In this document: positions 1 to 6,988 of the stretch, piece by piece
How the letters are laid out: each line of letters begins with the position of its first letter
Numbering within the stretch: position 1 is the first letter of the stretch
IMG/VR virus record: IMGVR_UViG_3300030099_007384
Coordinates: 1-43,917 of that record
Origin: a virus
Direction: 5' to 3' (one strand)
DNA: 43,917 nucleotides
Position numbers and translations under genes: made by a program
The notes under the pieces: generated by a model
Told to the model about the DNA's origin: nothing
What the model saw: the letters and a program-made list of their open reading frames with translations, nothing else
The model's database searches: none

Positions 1-66
1 AAGGTAACGATGTCGAAAATGACTTCTCAATACGAGCAAGTTATTCATTCTAATAATAAACAATAA
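1..66 (+). CDS. 3' end of an unidentified gene (partial)
   Basis: The window opens inside an open frame in phase 1. It reads KVTMSKMTSQYEQVIHSNNK and one further Gln before TAA at 64-66. Only 21 residues are visible, polar and without a recognisable motif, so no function can be assigned. A start at the ATG at position 10 cannot be excluded, but no ribosome binding site precedes it, so continuation from outside the window is more likely. The next gene follows after 18 bases on the same strand, and its ribosome binding site lies in that gap, so the two are probably co-transcribed. Confidence 0.45.
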   Translation, partial: KVTMSKMTSQYEQVIHSNNKQ

Positions 67-84
67 ACAACGGAGGATTAACAA

Positions 85-315
85 ATGAATGTTAAATCAA
101 TTTTCGGAACAATAGGTGATACACTAAATGGATTATTCGGTGTACTAACAGGTCTTGTAGGCGTAGCAATTATGTCTCAAGTAATCTTTGGTACTGGCTG
201 GATGGGTATGGATGTTATAGGCAATATTTCAAATATTGTTAATACATTCCTAACAGGTGGTGTAACTGGATTACTTACATTGATTGTTCTATTTTCATTA
301 ATAGACAATAAGTAA
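85..315 (+). CDS. Small hydrophobic membrane protein, unknown function
   Basis: This 76-residue protein has two hydrophobic stretches, about residues 17-35 (LFGVLTGLVGVAIMSQVIF) and 57-71 (GGVTGLLTLIVLFSL), rich in Gly and Thr. They suggest two membrane helices with short polar ends. There are no Cys residues and no catalytic motif. The start is well supported by GGAGG at 72-76, eight bases before the ATG. A strong hairpin terminator follows at 339-366, so this gene ends a transcription unit and may be highly expressed. Size and topology would fit a holin, a minor membrane-associated virion component or a superinfection-exclusion protein, but nothing in the sequence discriminates between them. 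Confidence 0.7.
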   Translation: MNVKSIFGTIGDTLNGLFGVLTGLVGVAIMSQVIFGTGWMGMDVIGNISNIVNTFLTGGVTGLLTLIVLFSLIDNK

Positions 316-338
316 GTGATTTAAATCACAAATAAAAT

Positions 339-366
339 AAATGGGGCTTGAAATATAGCCCCATTT
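339..366 (+). terminator. Rho-independent terminator after the 76-residue membrane protein gene
   Basis: A perfect 10-bp inverted repeat pairs 339-348 (AAATGGGGCT) with 357-366 (AGCCCCATTT) around an 8-base loop. A T-rich tract (GTTTATTTAATTT) follows. It separates the gene at 85-315 from phoH at 446. Confidence 0.85.
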
Positions 367-392
367 GTTTATTTAATTTAATGGAAACCATA

Positions 393-410
393 ATATATAT
401 GATATTTATA
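393..410 (+). promoter_or_regulatory. Candidate phage (late-type) promoter upstream of the PhoH-like gene
   Basis: The gap before 446 contains TATATATGA at 394-402 followed directly by TATTTATA at 403-410. TATATATGA recurs in the leaders of 6584 and 38327. TATTTATA, the reverse complement of the T4 late box TATAAATA, also recurs there. The site lies about 36-44 bases upstream of the ATG and just after a terminator, where a promoter is expected. AT-rich sequence makes chance matches common, and the order of the two elements differs from that at the other two sites. Confidence 0.35.
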
Positions 411-445
411 ATAAACCAATAGGGGTTAATATAGGAGATGTTATT

Positions 446-1309
446 ATGGCAAGAACAAAAGCAACTCAAAAAAAGGTTTCACTATCCGAATTAAACAATC
501 ACACTGTAAATAATAAAAGACAAGCCTTAAAGGATTTAAAAATGCTAAATTTTGATGAAATACAATTTAAGAATCCAGCTCAGAAAAGATTCTATAAAAC
601 TATTTCTTCAAAAGATATTACATTTGGTATAGGTCCTGCTGGTTGTGGTAAAACCTTTTTATCTGTACACCGAGCATTACGAGAGTTAGGTGATAAATCA
701 AATTCTATAGATGGAATTGTTATCGTTAAACCTCTTGTAGAAGCTGCGGGTGAAAAGATAGGGTATTTACCAGGTGATGTAGAAGAAAAAACGGCACCAT
801 TTATGATGTCTTTTTATTACAATATGGAACAGATTATTGGTAAACAAAGATTACAAGTCTTAAAAGACAATAATATTATTCAGGTAATACCAATGGCTTA
901 TATGAGAGGTATAACTCTTTCAAACAAATTCGTAATATTAGATGAAGCTCAAAATGCAACACCTGAACAAATCAAAATGTTCGTAACAAGAATTGGTGAA
1001 AATAGTAAATATATTATCACAGGTGACTTGGAACAATCTGATATACAAAAACACAAAAGTGGATTAGAAGACGCCATTAAAAGATTCGCTGGTGTACATG
1101 GTGTAGGTTTAGCTCAATTTAAAGAAAAAGATGTTGTAAGACATTCTTTAGTTAGAAGATTGTTAAAAAGATATAAACCATCTTTTAATATAATTGATGA
1201 AGTATCAGCAGAAAAAACTATATCAATGTGGATTCATGAACAGGGTTTAGATTCTGTTAATGATGGTTCATTACATACGGATGATACTTTTTATAAATTA
1301 AAAAAATAA
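446..1309 (+). CDS. phoH: PhoH-like ATPase
   Basis: This 287-residue protein matches the PhoH family of P-loop ATPases. Walker A is GPAGCGKT at residues 63-70 and Walker B is FVILDEAQ at 162-169. Between them is the family segment with KPLVEAAGEKIGYLPGD around residues 95-111, and 'ITGDLEQSDI' at 191-200 is also typical. PhoH proteins are frequent in marine phages. Cellular relatives have been linked to phosphate starvation and RNA metabolism, but the phage role is not established. About 45 N-terminal residues precede the ATPase core. The gene stands between a terminator and a new promoter region, so it may be transcribed alone. GGAG at 434-437 serves as the ribosome binding site. Confidence 0.93.
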   Translation: MARTKATQKKVSLSELNNHTVNNKRQALKDLKMLNFDEIQFKNPAQKRFYKTISSKDITFGIGPAGCGKTFLSVHRALRELGDKSNSIDGIVIVKPLVEAAGEKIGYLPGDVEEKTAPFMMSFYYNMEQIIGKQRLQVLKDNNIIQVIPMAYMRGITLSNKFVILDEAQNATPEQIKMFVTRIGENSKYIITGDLEQSDIQKHKSGLEDAIKRFAGVHGVGLAQFKEKDVVRHSLVRRLLKRYKPSFNIIDEVSAEKTISMWIHEQGLDSVNDGSLHTDDTFYKLKK

Positions 1310-1313
1310 AACG

Positions 1314-1343
1314 TTGACTAATATAATATAAAGGTTGTATATT
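1314..1343 (+). promoter_or_regulatory. Candidate sigma70-type promoter for the 1379 gene
   Basis: TTGACT at 1314-1319 and TATATT at 1338-1343 are separated by 18 bases, a good bacterial sigma70 arrangement. It lies in the 69-base gap between the PhoH gene and the 3D-domain gene. Transcription would start near 1350, leaving a leader of about 30 bases that contains a TAGGAG ribosome binding site. The -10 box and the following GT match the candidate promoter before the primase gene. This would suit expression by unmodified host polymerase. Confidence 0.45.
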
Positions 1344-1378
1344 GTTATATGTATTTTTAATAATATAGGAGAATCTTT

Positions 1379-1897
1379 ATGATAAAAACTTCATATGCAA
1401 CTTGGGGTGCTGTTATCCCAATGTTAATTTTAACTTGGTACTTTTCTGGTATGATGGATGAGTATCACGAAGAAAAAATGAGGTTACAAAAAAGAGTTTG
1501 GGAATTAGAAGATGATTGTGGATTTATAGAAGCAGGTAAAATAGCTTTTGATGTTACAGTTACTACTTATAATCCAACTCGACAACAATGTGATTCAACA
1601 CCAAACATTACAGCCGATGGTACAAGGATAAATCCAAAGAGAGCAACTCAATATCGTTATGTTGCACTTTCAAGAGATTTACTTTCTCGTTGGGGTGGTC
1701 CGTTTGATTATGGAGATTACATTGTTATTGAAGGTACAGGTAAATGGGATGGTGTATATCAAGTGAGAGATACAATGAATCCCAAATGGACTAAACGAGT
1801 AGATATACTTACTACAAATAGTAGATTTAAATATAATAATATTACTATGTATAAGTATGCAAAAGATAGTTATCTGGTTACAGATACAGGTTATTAA
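1379..1897 (+). CDS. Membrane-anchored 3D-domain protein, putative peptidoglycan lytic transglycosylase
   Basis: The 172-residue protein starts with a hydrophobic segment (about residues 10-24, ending WYFSG), then a charged, possibly coiled region (27-45). A 3D (three-aspartate) domain of the MltA/YuiC double-psi barrel type spans roughly 55-160. Supporting sequence includes VTTYNPT near 61, NITADGT at 76-82, and the two downstream blocks with D131 (YQVRDT) and D142 (KRVDIL). D100 in LSRDLL is the likely first aspartate. Domains of this type cleave glycan strands in cell-wall turnover. An N-terminal signal anchor would place it on the periplasmic face, so a role in lysis or wall remodelling is a reasonable inference. 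It has its own TAGGAG site and a promoter-like sequence upstream. Confidence 0.72.
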   Translation: MIKTSYATWGAVIPMLILTWYFSGMMDEYHEEKMRLQKRVWELEDDCGFIEAGKIAFDVTVTTYNPTRQQCDSTPNITADGTRINPKRATQYRYVALSRDLLSRWGGPFDYGDYIVIEGTGKWDGVYQVRDTMNPKWTKRVDILTTNSRFKYNNITMYKYAKDSYLVTDTGY

Positions 1898-1915
1898 ACA
1901 TAGGAGAAGCACAAT

Positions 1916-2131
1916 ATGAAGTGTATGATGAGTGTGGATGGCTCTAACATCGTTAGAGTATCTGATGATAAAGCAGCAACTTTATATCACGAAGGATGGA
2001 GATATGTAGCAAAATCTTTTTGGAAAGAAAAAGTTCGTGATGTAAACAAAGAAGAAAAAACACCAAAAGGTAATATTAAATCCAATAAGATGTCTAAAGC
2101 ACAAAAACGGCATATGAGGAAATCTAATTAA
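1916..2131 (+). CDS. Small basic hypothetical protein
   Basis: This 71-residue protein has an N-terminal half ending in ATLYHEGWRYVAKSFWKEKV and a strongly basic, probably disordered tail (NKMSKAQKRHMRKSN). The first half looks like a compact fold with conserved-looking aromatic residues. The tail could bind nucleic acid or ribosomes. No family was recognised. ATAGGAG sits nine bases upstream of the ATG, and the stop codon overlaps the next gene's start, so it is translationally coupled to the membrane protein at 2131. Confidence 0.68.
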   Translation: MKCMMSVDGSNIVRVSDDKAATLYHEGWRYVAKSFWKEKVRDVNKEEKTPKGNIKSNKMSKAQKRHMRKSN

Positions 2132-2469
2132 TGATTAAAATAATATTTACTATATTTTTATTTATAATTACAAATATTATAATATGGTATCAACTTAATT
2201 CACAACTTGTATGGGATTGGGCTAAGGGATATAAATCTATGTGGATTATGTCTTTACTTGGTATACCAATTAGTTTATTGTTGTGGTATTGTACAAAAAT
2301 AGGTTATGTTGGATTTGGTAATTTATGGGCTGTGAGATTTATGGGATTCGCAACATCGATGATGGTATTTCCTATAATGACTTATTTTTATTTAGGTGAA
2401 CCAATGACTTTAAAAGTATGGATAACATTAGGGCTAGCTATAATAATAATGATCATACAGTTATTTTGA
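2131..2469 (+). CDS. Four-helix integral membrane protein, unknown function
   Basis: The 112-residue product is almost entirely hydrophobic. It has about four transmembrane segments, near residues 2-19, 37-56, 64-86 and 93-111, connected by very short loops. The last half, with FMGFATSMMVFPIMTYFYLGE followed by a final helix, resembles the end of an EamA/small-multidrug-resistance-type transporter. The resemblance is general and no substrate can be named. Its ATG lies inside the preceding TAA (TAATG), so translation is coupled. A palindrome-rich regulatory gap follows, which suggests the operon ends here. Confidence 0.6.
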   Translation: MIKIIFTIFLFIITNIIIWYQLNSQLVWDWAKGYKSMWIMSLLGIPISLLLWYCTKIGYVGFGNLWAVRFMGFATSMMVFPIMTYFYLGEPMTLKVWITLGLAIIIMIIQLF

Positions 2470-2472
2470 TCA

Positions 2473-2504
2473 ACTGTACAGTACTGTACAGTACAGTTAT
2501 AACT
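2473..2504. promoter_or_regulatory. Cluster of palindromes, probable operator, upstream of the DruA-like pair
   Basis: Three perfect palindromes occupy 32 bases: ACTGTACAGT (2473-2482), GTACTGTACAGTAC (2481-2494) and AGTTATAACT (2495-2504). The first two arise from a 10-bp direct repeat, CTGTACAGTA, at 2474-2483 and 2484-2493 plus a partial third copy. A weak sigma70-like pair, TGTACA (2475-2480) and TATAAC (2498-2503) with a 17-base spacer, lies under the palindromes. This layout would let a dimeric repressor or activator control the downstream genes. No T tract follows, so it is not a terminator. Confidence 0.5.
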
Positions 2505-2528
2505 ATTAACAAATTAAAAAAATAAATT

Positions 2529-3695
2529 ATGAAATTAGATAACTTTTTTAACATAGATACAGAATTTAACTTTGATAAAGAAAAAGAACTCTTTATTAAT
2601 AATTTAGATATGCTTAAATCTATGTCTGTACAAGAACAAACATTATATAAAAAATGGTTGGAGTTTAATAACAATGAAAAGACGAGACAGAGATTTATTA
2701 AAAATTATTCTAAATCAGAAATTCTCTACAACAACATATGGAGACCAACTGACATATTCAATCAAGAACAAACAATCAAAGAGATTGAAAATCTGGACCC
2801 GATTGTTGAATTGGCTGAAACACCTGAAACTTGGACTCTATTAAGAACACTTATTTCATCTATGGAGTTTACAGCAAATCCTGGTAGAAATATTAGATTC
2901 TTTGCTAGAGATAAAGTTACAGGTAAATATCTTGGTGTTATATCAGTTGGTTCAGATGTGACTTCAATTAAAGTTAGAGATGATTATATTAAATGGACTA
3001 AAGATAATAAATTCGTAGACCACAAACTTAATCATACTTGTATCGGAACATCAATTGTTCCAACTCAACCATTGGGTTTTAACTTTCTTGGTGGTAAGTT
3101 ATTATCAGCTTTAGTAACAACATCAACTATTAGAGACCAATGGAAGAAAAATTACAATGAAACTTTAATTGGTGTTACTACAACTTCTCTCTATGGTGTT
3201 CACTCCCAATACAACGGAATACCACATTGGAAAACATTAGGTGAATCTACGGGCAAGATTGCAATCAAACCTGATGATTCTGTATACAAAGTATGGAGTA
3301 ATTGGTTAAAAGAGAATCACAGAGAAGAGTTCGATAAAGCTATTAGTGGAACAGGTCCTAAACAAAACATTCTAAACAAAGTATTTAGGCATATGGGAAT
3401 CAAAGTTAAAGATTACGAACATGGATTTAAAAGAGGTGTATTCTTTGCCAATATGTACGACAATGGTTTGGAGTATCTACGAAATGAAATTGATGATAGT
3501 GAATTGGTTATGAAGAAAAAGTTTGTGGAAGATTATGAATACATCAATAGGTGGTGGAAGAAGAAAGCAATTAAAAGATATACCAAAATGTTAGAACAAG
3601 GTAGAATAAAAGATGAAACATTATTCTACAATGATATGTTTAACATGACTTGGGAAGAAGCTAAGGAGAAATATTTAACTGATGTTGGTAGATAA
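2529..3695 (+). CDS. DruA-like (DUF4338-like) protein, paralog 1
   Basis: The 388-residue protein has a helical N-terminus (1-110) and a core at about 115-245. The core contains NPGRN (117-121), GKYLGVISVGSD, RDDYIKW, NFLGGKL and TTTSLYGVHSQYNG, then GESTGK. The order and spacing resemble the DUF4338 domain of DruA, a component of the Druantia anti-phage system that also occurs in transposon-associated proteins. Its biochemical activity is unknown to me, and a GNAT-like acyltransferase relationship is possible but unproven. It shares the whole architecture with the next gene, and the matching N-termini (MKLDNFFNIDTEF here, MLVDKFFDTEIEF there) support both starts. No Shine-Dalgarno is visible, and the leader is A-rich. 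It follows the palindromic control region. Confidence 0.6.
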   Translation: MKLDNFFNIDTEFNFDKEKELFINNLDMLKSMSVQEQTLYKKWLEFNNNEKTRQRFIKNYSKSEILYNNIWRPTDIFNQEQTIKEIENLDPIVELAETPETWTLLRTLISSMEFTANPGRNIRFFARDKVTGKYLGVISVGSDVTSIKVRDDYIKWTKDNKFVDHKLNHTCIGTSIVPTQPLGFNFLGGKLLSALVTTSTIRDQWKKNYNETLIGVTTTSLYGVHSQYNGIPHWKTLGESTGKIAIKPDDSVYKVWSNWLKENHREEFDKAISGTGPKQNILNKVFRHMGIKVKDYEHGFKRGVFFANMYDNGLEYLRNEIDDSELVMKKKFVEDYEYINRWWKKKAIKRYTKMLEQGRIKDETLFYNDMFNMTWEEAKEKYLTDVGR

Positions 3696-4773
3696 ATTTT
3701 TTGATACTGAAATAGAATTTGATTTGGATTCTGAAAAACAAAAAATAATTGATTTTATAGATATGAAAAAGAATCAATCTGCAGCTGAAGCAGTATTCTT
3801 TGATAAGTATCATGAGATACAAGCCTGTTCAGGTGAACAATTTAAAATCAATACATTAAAAAATAAAGTATGGAATGAAACAGATATATCTAATCTTAAA
3901 CCAAAAGTTATTTTAGTTGATACCAAAGAACAACTTGATGATTGGCGTTACCTTATTCGTTTCACATCAAGTTTCAAAAATGTTTCTAACCCTGGCCGTA
4001 ATATGAAATTTTTAGTTGTAGATGAAACTACTAATAAATATCTTGGAGCTTTGACTGTAACTTCAGACTTCGGTGACTTGGGTGGTAGAGATAAGTATAT
4101 TGGTTGGACACGAGATGACAGATACAAAAATAAAAGATTAAACAATGTAGCTTGTGGACAGGCTATAATTCCAATGCAACCATTAGGACATAACTTCTTG
4201 GGTGGTAAACTTATGGCACTTATGATTACTTCAGATGTAATTAGAAAATCTTGGGAAGATAAGTATGGTGACATATTGGTTGGTATGACTACAACATCAT
4301 TGTACGGAACACATTCTCAATACAATAGTATGCCAACATTTAAAAAGAGAGGTAAGACAACTGGTAAAATGCCAATTAAATTACCAAAAGATATGGTTAG
4401 AGTTTGGGAAGAATACTTTGGTGAAAAACGAAAAGTTAGATCTAATTTGGATACAAAGATATACAGAGAATGTGGTATGAAACCGGCTGATTATATTAGT
4501 GGAATGCAAAGAGGAATTTACTTTTGTTCATTCTATGATAACACACGAGAATTTTTATGTGGAAAAATTAAAAAAAGTTCTTTGCTTTTACGGCAGGATT
4601 TCGTATATTATAATAATTTAATATCTGAATGGTGGAAACCAAAAGCAGAAAAAAGATTTAATAAACTAAAATTTGATAACAAAGTAATATCAGAATTACA
4701 TTTTTGGGATAAGTTATTTAGTTTAACTTATAAACAAGCAAAAGAAAAATATTTAGGGGAAGTTGGAAGATGA
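3682..4773 (+). CDS. DruA-like (DUF4338-like) protein, paralog 2
   Basis: This 363-residue paralog of the preceding protein repeats its key blocks: NPGRNMKF, KYLGALTVTSDF, RDKYIGWT, LNNVACG, NFLGGKLMAL, TTTSLYGTHSQYN and a GKTTGK segment. It is closer than paralog 1 to the generic DUF4338 pattern (SDFGDLGGRDKYIGW). Divergence is clear outside these blocks, so the duplication is not recent. The ATG overlaps the end of paralog 1 by 14 bases, and AAGGAGAA at 3663-3670 provides a ribosome binding site. The pair probably acts as a heteromer or on related substrates. DNA modification, counter-defence or host-nucleic-acid attack are all speculative roles. Confidence 0.62.
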   Translation: MLVDKFFDTEIEFDLDSEKQKIIDFIDMKKNQSAAEAVFFDKYHEIQACSGEQFKINTLKNKVWNETDISNLKPKVILVDTKEQLDDWRYLIRFTSSFKNVSNPGRNMKFLVVDETTNKYLGALTVTSDFGDLGGRDKYIGWTRDDRYKNKRLNNVACGQAIIPMQPLGHNFLGGKLMALMITSDVIRKSWEDKYGDILVGMTTTSLYGTHSQYNSMPTFKKRGKTTGKMPIKLPKDMVRVWEEYFGEKRKVRSNLDTKIYRECGMKPADYISGMQRGIYFCSFYDNTREFLCGKIKKSSLLLRQDFVYYNNLISEWWKPKAEKRFNKLKFDNKVISELHFWDKLFSLTYKQAKEKYLGEVGR

Positions 4774-5498
4774 TAAATCAAGAACAAATGGATAATAACT
4801 GGAAAGAATTGATGTCAATTATTGACAAACACTTTGAAGGTGAACAAAAAGAAAATATTCTAAAGTTACATAGTGACTTTGAAGATGAATATAAAACAGC
4901 ACCTGCATCAGGTAGACCAAACTATCACAATTGTTTTAAAGGTGGTTATTTAGACCATATATTACATGTAATTAAAAACTCGTTAAAAATTAAAAGACAA
5001 TATGAATCAAATGGTGTAAAGGTAATTCATCCAGATTCTGATGTAGTATTAGCAGCTATGTTTCATGACTTGGGTAAACTTGGTGATGGAACTCAACCAT
5101 ACTACAAGTATCAAACTGATGATTGGAGAAGAAAGAAATTAAAAGAGTGGTATACTCATAATCAAGATTTAGATTATATGACGGTTCATGATAGAGCTTT
5201 ATGGTTACTGGCTAAATATCACATTGATGTTAACCCTCATGTATATAAAGCTATATTATGTGCTGATGGGTTATTTGATCCAGCAGCTGAAACTTATTTT
5301 AAATCTTATGTAGATACAAGACACGTTCTTGGTTCAATAGTTCACTTTGGTGATTGGTTATCGACAATCTGTGAAAAACAAAATTGGTTACAAGGTGAAG
5401 AAGAACATTCTGATGAGGGTGAAGTTGTTACTAAAAAGAGTGTTTCTGATAAAGACATAAAAAATATGAAAGCTAAATTTGATGAGCTTTTTAATTAG
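4770..5498 (+). CDS. HD-domain phosphohydrolase
   Basis: The 242-residue protein carries an HD-type metal-binding signature: H63 in YLDHILHV, then H99-D100 in MFHDLGKLGDG, and a later aspartate at D166 (CADG). HD proteins hydrolyse phosphate esters of nucleotides or nucleic acids using divalent metals. Phage members are often dNTPases, 5'-nucleotidases or cyclic-nucleotide enzymes, but the specific substrate cannot be read here. The C-terminus (about 200-242) is acidic and then lysine-rich. Its ATG overlaps the stop of the DruA-like paralog (ATGA), so the three genes at 2529, 3682 and 4770 form a tight operon and may belong to one process. Confidence 0.82.
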   Translation: MINQEQMDNNWKELMSIIDKHFEGEQKENILKLHSDFEDEYKTAPASGRPNYHNCFKGGYLDHILHVIKNSLKIKRQYESNGVKVIHPDSDVVLAAMFHDLGKLGDGTQPYYKYQTDDWRRKKLKEWYTHNQDLDYMTVHDRALWLLAKYHIDVNPHVYKAILCADGLFDPAAETYFKSYVDTRHVLGSIVHFGDWLSTICEKQNWLQGEEEHSDEGEVVTKKSVSDKDIKNMKAKFDELFN

Positions 5499-5506
5499 GA
5501 GATAAT

Positions 5507-5788
5507 ATGTGGTGGACACTATTTATAATATTTTTATTAATTAGTATATTTTCTTCAACTGCATTATTTTATGCATTGAAGAGAATAAATCAATACGAGG
5601 ATTTTATTATAAAAATTCAACAGATGATTGAGTATTCTACTGAAAGAATGAAACTTGTTGATTCTAAAGGTACTTTTGAATCTGATGACGAAGTAGGATT
5701 TTTTTTCAAACAATTAAAAGATATACAATTTTTATTAAATGATATATTCGAAACCGAGGAGATAGATAATGCCAAGACCAAAAAGTAA
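5507..5788 (+). CDS. Small single-pass membrane protein
   Basis: The 93-residue protein has one N-terminal transmembrane helix (about residues 2-25, WWTLFIIFLLISIFSSTALF) followed by a charged helical region (28-88), probably coiled coil. No enzymatic motif was recognised. TTAGGAGAT lies just before the ATG. Its 3' end overlaps the gp55-like gene by 20 bases, and the ribosome binding site for that gene lies within it. This arrangement implies coupled translation. A similar N-terminal anchor plus helix occurs in many phage spanin-like or accessory proteins, but there is no specific evidence for such a role. Confidence 0.68.
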   Translation: MWWTLFIIFLLISIFSSTALFYALKRINQYEDFIIKIQQMIEYSTERMKLVDSKGTFESDDEVGFFFKQLKDIQFLLNDIFETEEIDNAKTKK

Positions 5789-6467
5789 AAAAAGAATGTA
5801 TTTTGATGAGGTGGTACAAGAGGCTATAATAGAATACAACCAAACGGAAAATCACAATGTAAAAAACAAAATATATTCAGATAGGATACATAAGGCTTTT
5901 GATAAACTGGCAGAAAATATAATCAATACTTTTAAGTTTACTTATTTTGATTATCCATTTGAAGATGTAAAGGCGGAAGTAGTTTCTTTTCTTGTAATGA
6001 ATATGCATAAATACGACCACACTAAAGGTTCAAAAGCTTTTAGTTATTTTTCTATCGTAGCAAAAAATTATTTAATTCTTCATAATAATAATAATTACAA
6101 AAGATTAAAAATTCACGATAACATTGATGTTATTTCTAATAAATCTCACCAGTCAACTGAAGCTGAAGAATTAGCTAAAGATTTATTAAAAGATGTAATA
6201 GATTATTTTGAAGATAATATATTAGATATTTTTAATAAAAAAAGAGATATAGAAGTCGCTTATGCTATAATAGAATTATTTAAAAACAAAGATGAAATAG
6301 AAAATTTTAATAAAAAAGCACTATACATTTTAATAAGAGAAATGACCGATGTAAATACAATTCACATAACTTCCGTTGTTAATGTTTTTAAAAAACACTA
6401 TAAAAAAATAATACAACAGCATTTTGATGTAGGACATGTTAAAAAAATATCAAATAAATTTTTTTAA
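5769..6467 (+). CDS. 55: Late-transcription RNA polymerase sigma factor, gp55-like
   Basis: The 232-residue protein resembles the T4 gp55 family. A sigma region-2-like segment lies at about residues 58-105, where DYPFEDVKAEVVSFLVM is followed by HKYDHTKGSKAFSYFSIVAK. gp55 replaces the host sigma on core polymerase to read late promoters, usually together with a sliding clamp and a gp33-like coactivator, neither of which is in this window. The C-terminal half (120-232) is helical and basic. The start is set by GAGGAGAT 9-16 bases upstream, inside the preceding gene. A terminator follows at 6491, and the tail genes begin just after it. The product is therefore the likely activator of the block from 6584 onward. 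Confidence 0.78.
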   Translation: MPRPKSKKRMYFDEVVQEAIIEYNQTENHNVKNKIYSDRIHKAFDKLAENIINTFKFTYFDYPFEDVKAEVVSFLVMNMHKYDHTKGSKAFSYFSIVAKNYLILHNNNNYKRLKIHDNIDVISNKSHQSTEAEELAKDLLKDVIDYFEDNILDIFNKKRDIEVAYAIIELFKNKDEIENFNKKALYILIREMTDVNTIHITSVVNVFKKHYKKIIQQHFDVGHVKKISNKFF

Positions 6468-6490
6468 ATTAATTTTAAAATAAATTGTAA

Positions 6491-6519
6491 AAAGCCCACT
6501 TTTTTAGTGGGTTTTTTTA
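6491..6519 (+). terminator. Rho-independent terminator after the gp55-like gene
   Basis: CCCACT (6495-6500) pairs with AGTGGG (6506-6511) around five T's. Flanking A and T runs extend the stem, and a run of seven T's starts at 6512. It closes the early/middle-type operon before the structural block. Confidence 0.85.
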
Positions 6520-6543
6520 TTTTTACTGACAATTTTATTAAAC

Positions 6544-6560
6544 TTTATATTTATATATGA
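6544..6560 (+). promoter_or_regulatory. Candidate late promoter for the tail operon
   Basis: The 17-bp sequence TTTATATTTATATATGA is identical to 38241-38257, the leader of another structural gene. It contains TATTTATA, the reverse complement of the T4 late box, and TATATATGA, which is also seen before 446. It lies between a terminator and the first gene of the tail block, 24 bases from the ATG. Sigma specificity is inferred from the nearby gp55-like gene, not demonstrated. Confidence 0.45.
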
Positions 6561-6583
6561 TTAGGTATATATAGGAGAAAACC

Positions 6584-6988
6584 ATGTCAGAAAAAAAAGA
6601 AATATTTGAGGGTAAAACCTTTCAAGATTTAACAAAAGATATTTACGAAAACACTACAAAACGTAAAGTTCAAATAGATTTGTTAATATCAGAAATTCAC
6701 GGATTTATTCAAACTATTGATGATGTCGTAATGGTTGCTCCTATTATAAAAGAATATATGGAAACTGCTGTTAAAAATGATGAACATTTAGTTAAATTAG
6801 CAGGTGTACTTCAAAGAATTATTTCTAAATCATCTGGTGAATCAGATGAATCCATGTTATTATCAGAATCTGAAAAAGAAGAATTGATGGGAACACTTCA
6901 AGATACAGTTCAAGACTTACAAAATGAAAGTGATAAACTTTCTAACATAAAAGAAAAAACAATTAATTTTAAAGGGGGTAAAACTTAA
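6584..6988 (+). CDS. Helical protein at the head of the tail operon, unknown function
   Basis: The 134-residue, acidic, almost entirely helical protein has a hydrophobic central part (about 40-65, FIQTIDDVVMVAPIIKEYM) and a C-terminal coiled-coil-like stretch (90-125, LQDTVQDLQNESDKLSNI). No enzymatic motif is present. ATAGGAGAAAACC precedes the ATG, and the stop overlaps the next start (TAATG). Position directly before the gp5-like hub gene suggests a baseplate, chaperone or virion-assembly role, but this rests on context only. Confidence 0.6.
   Translation: MSEKKEIFEGKTFQDLTKDIYENTTKRKVQIDLLISEIHGFIQTIDDVVMVAPIIKEYMETAVKNDEHLVKLAGVLQRIISKSSGESDESMLLSESEKEELMGTLQDTVQDLQNESDKLSNIKEKTINFKGGKT

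Noticed and set aside
2473-2496. LexA-type SOS box in the palindromes
   Set aside because: The CTGT and ACAG halves do not have the 8-base spacing of the E. coli LexA site.
3948-4274. Minus-strand 108-codon open frame inside the second DruA-like gene
   Set aside because: It has no ribosome binding site and no recognisable protein pattern, and the + strand frame matches its paralog throughout.
5507-5788. Spanin or holin assignment for the small membrane protein
   Set aside because: One N-terminal helix and a charged tail are not specific enough, and neighbours are regulatory rather than lysis genes.
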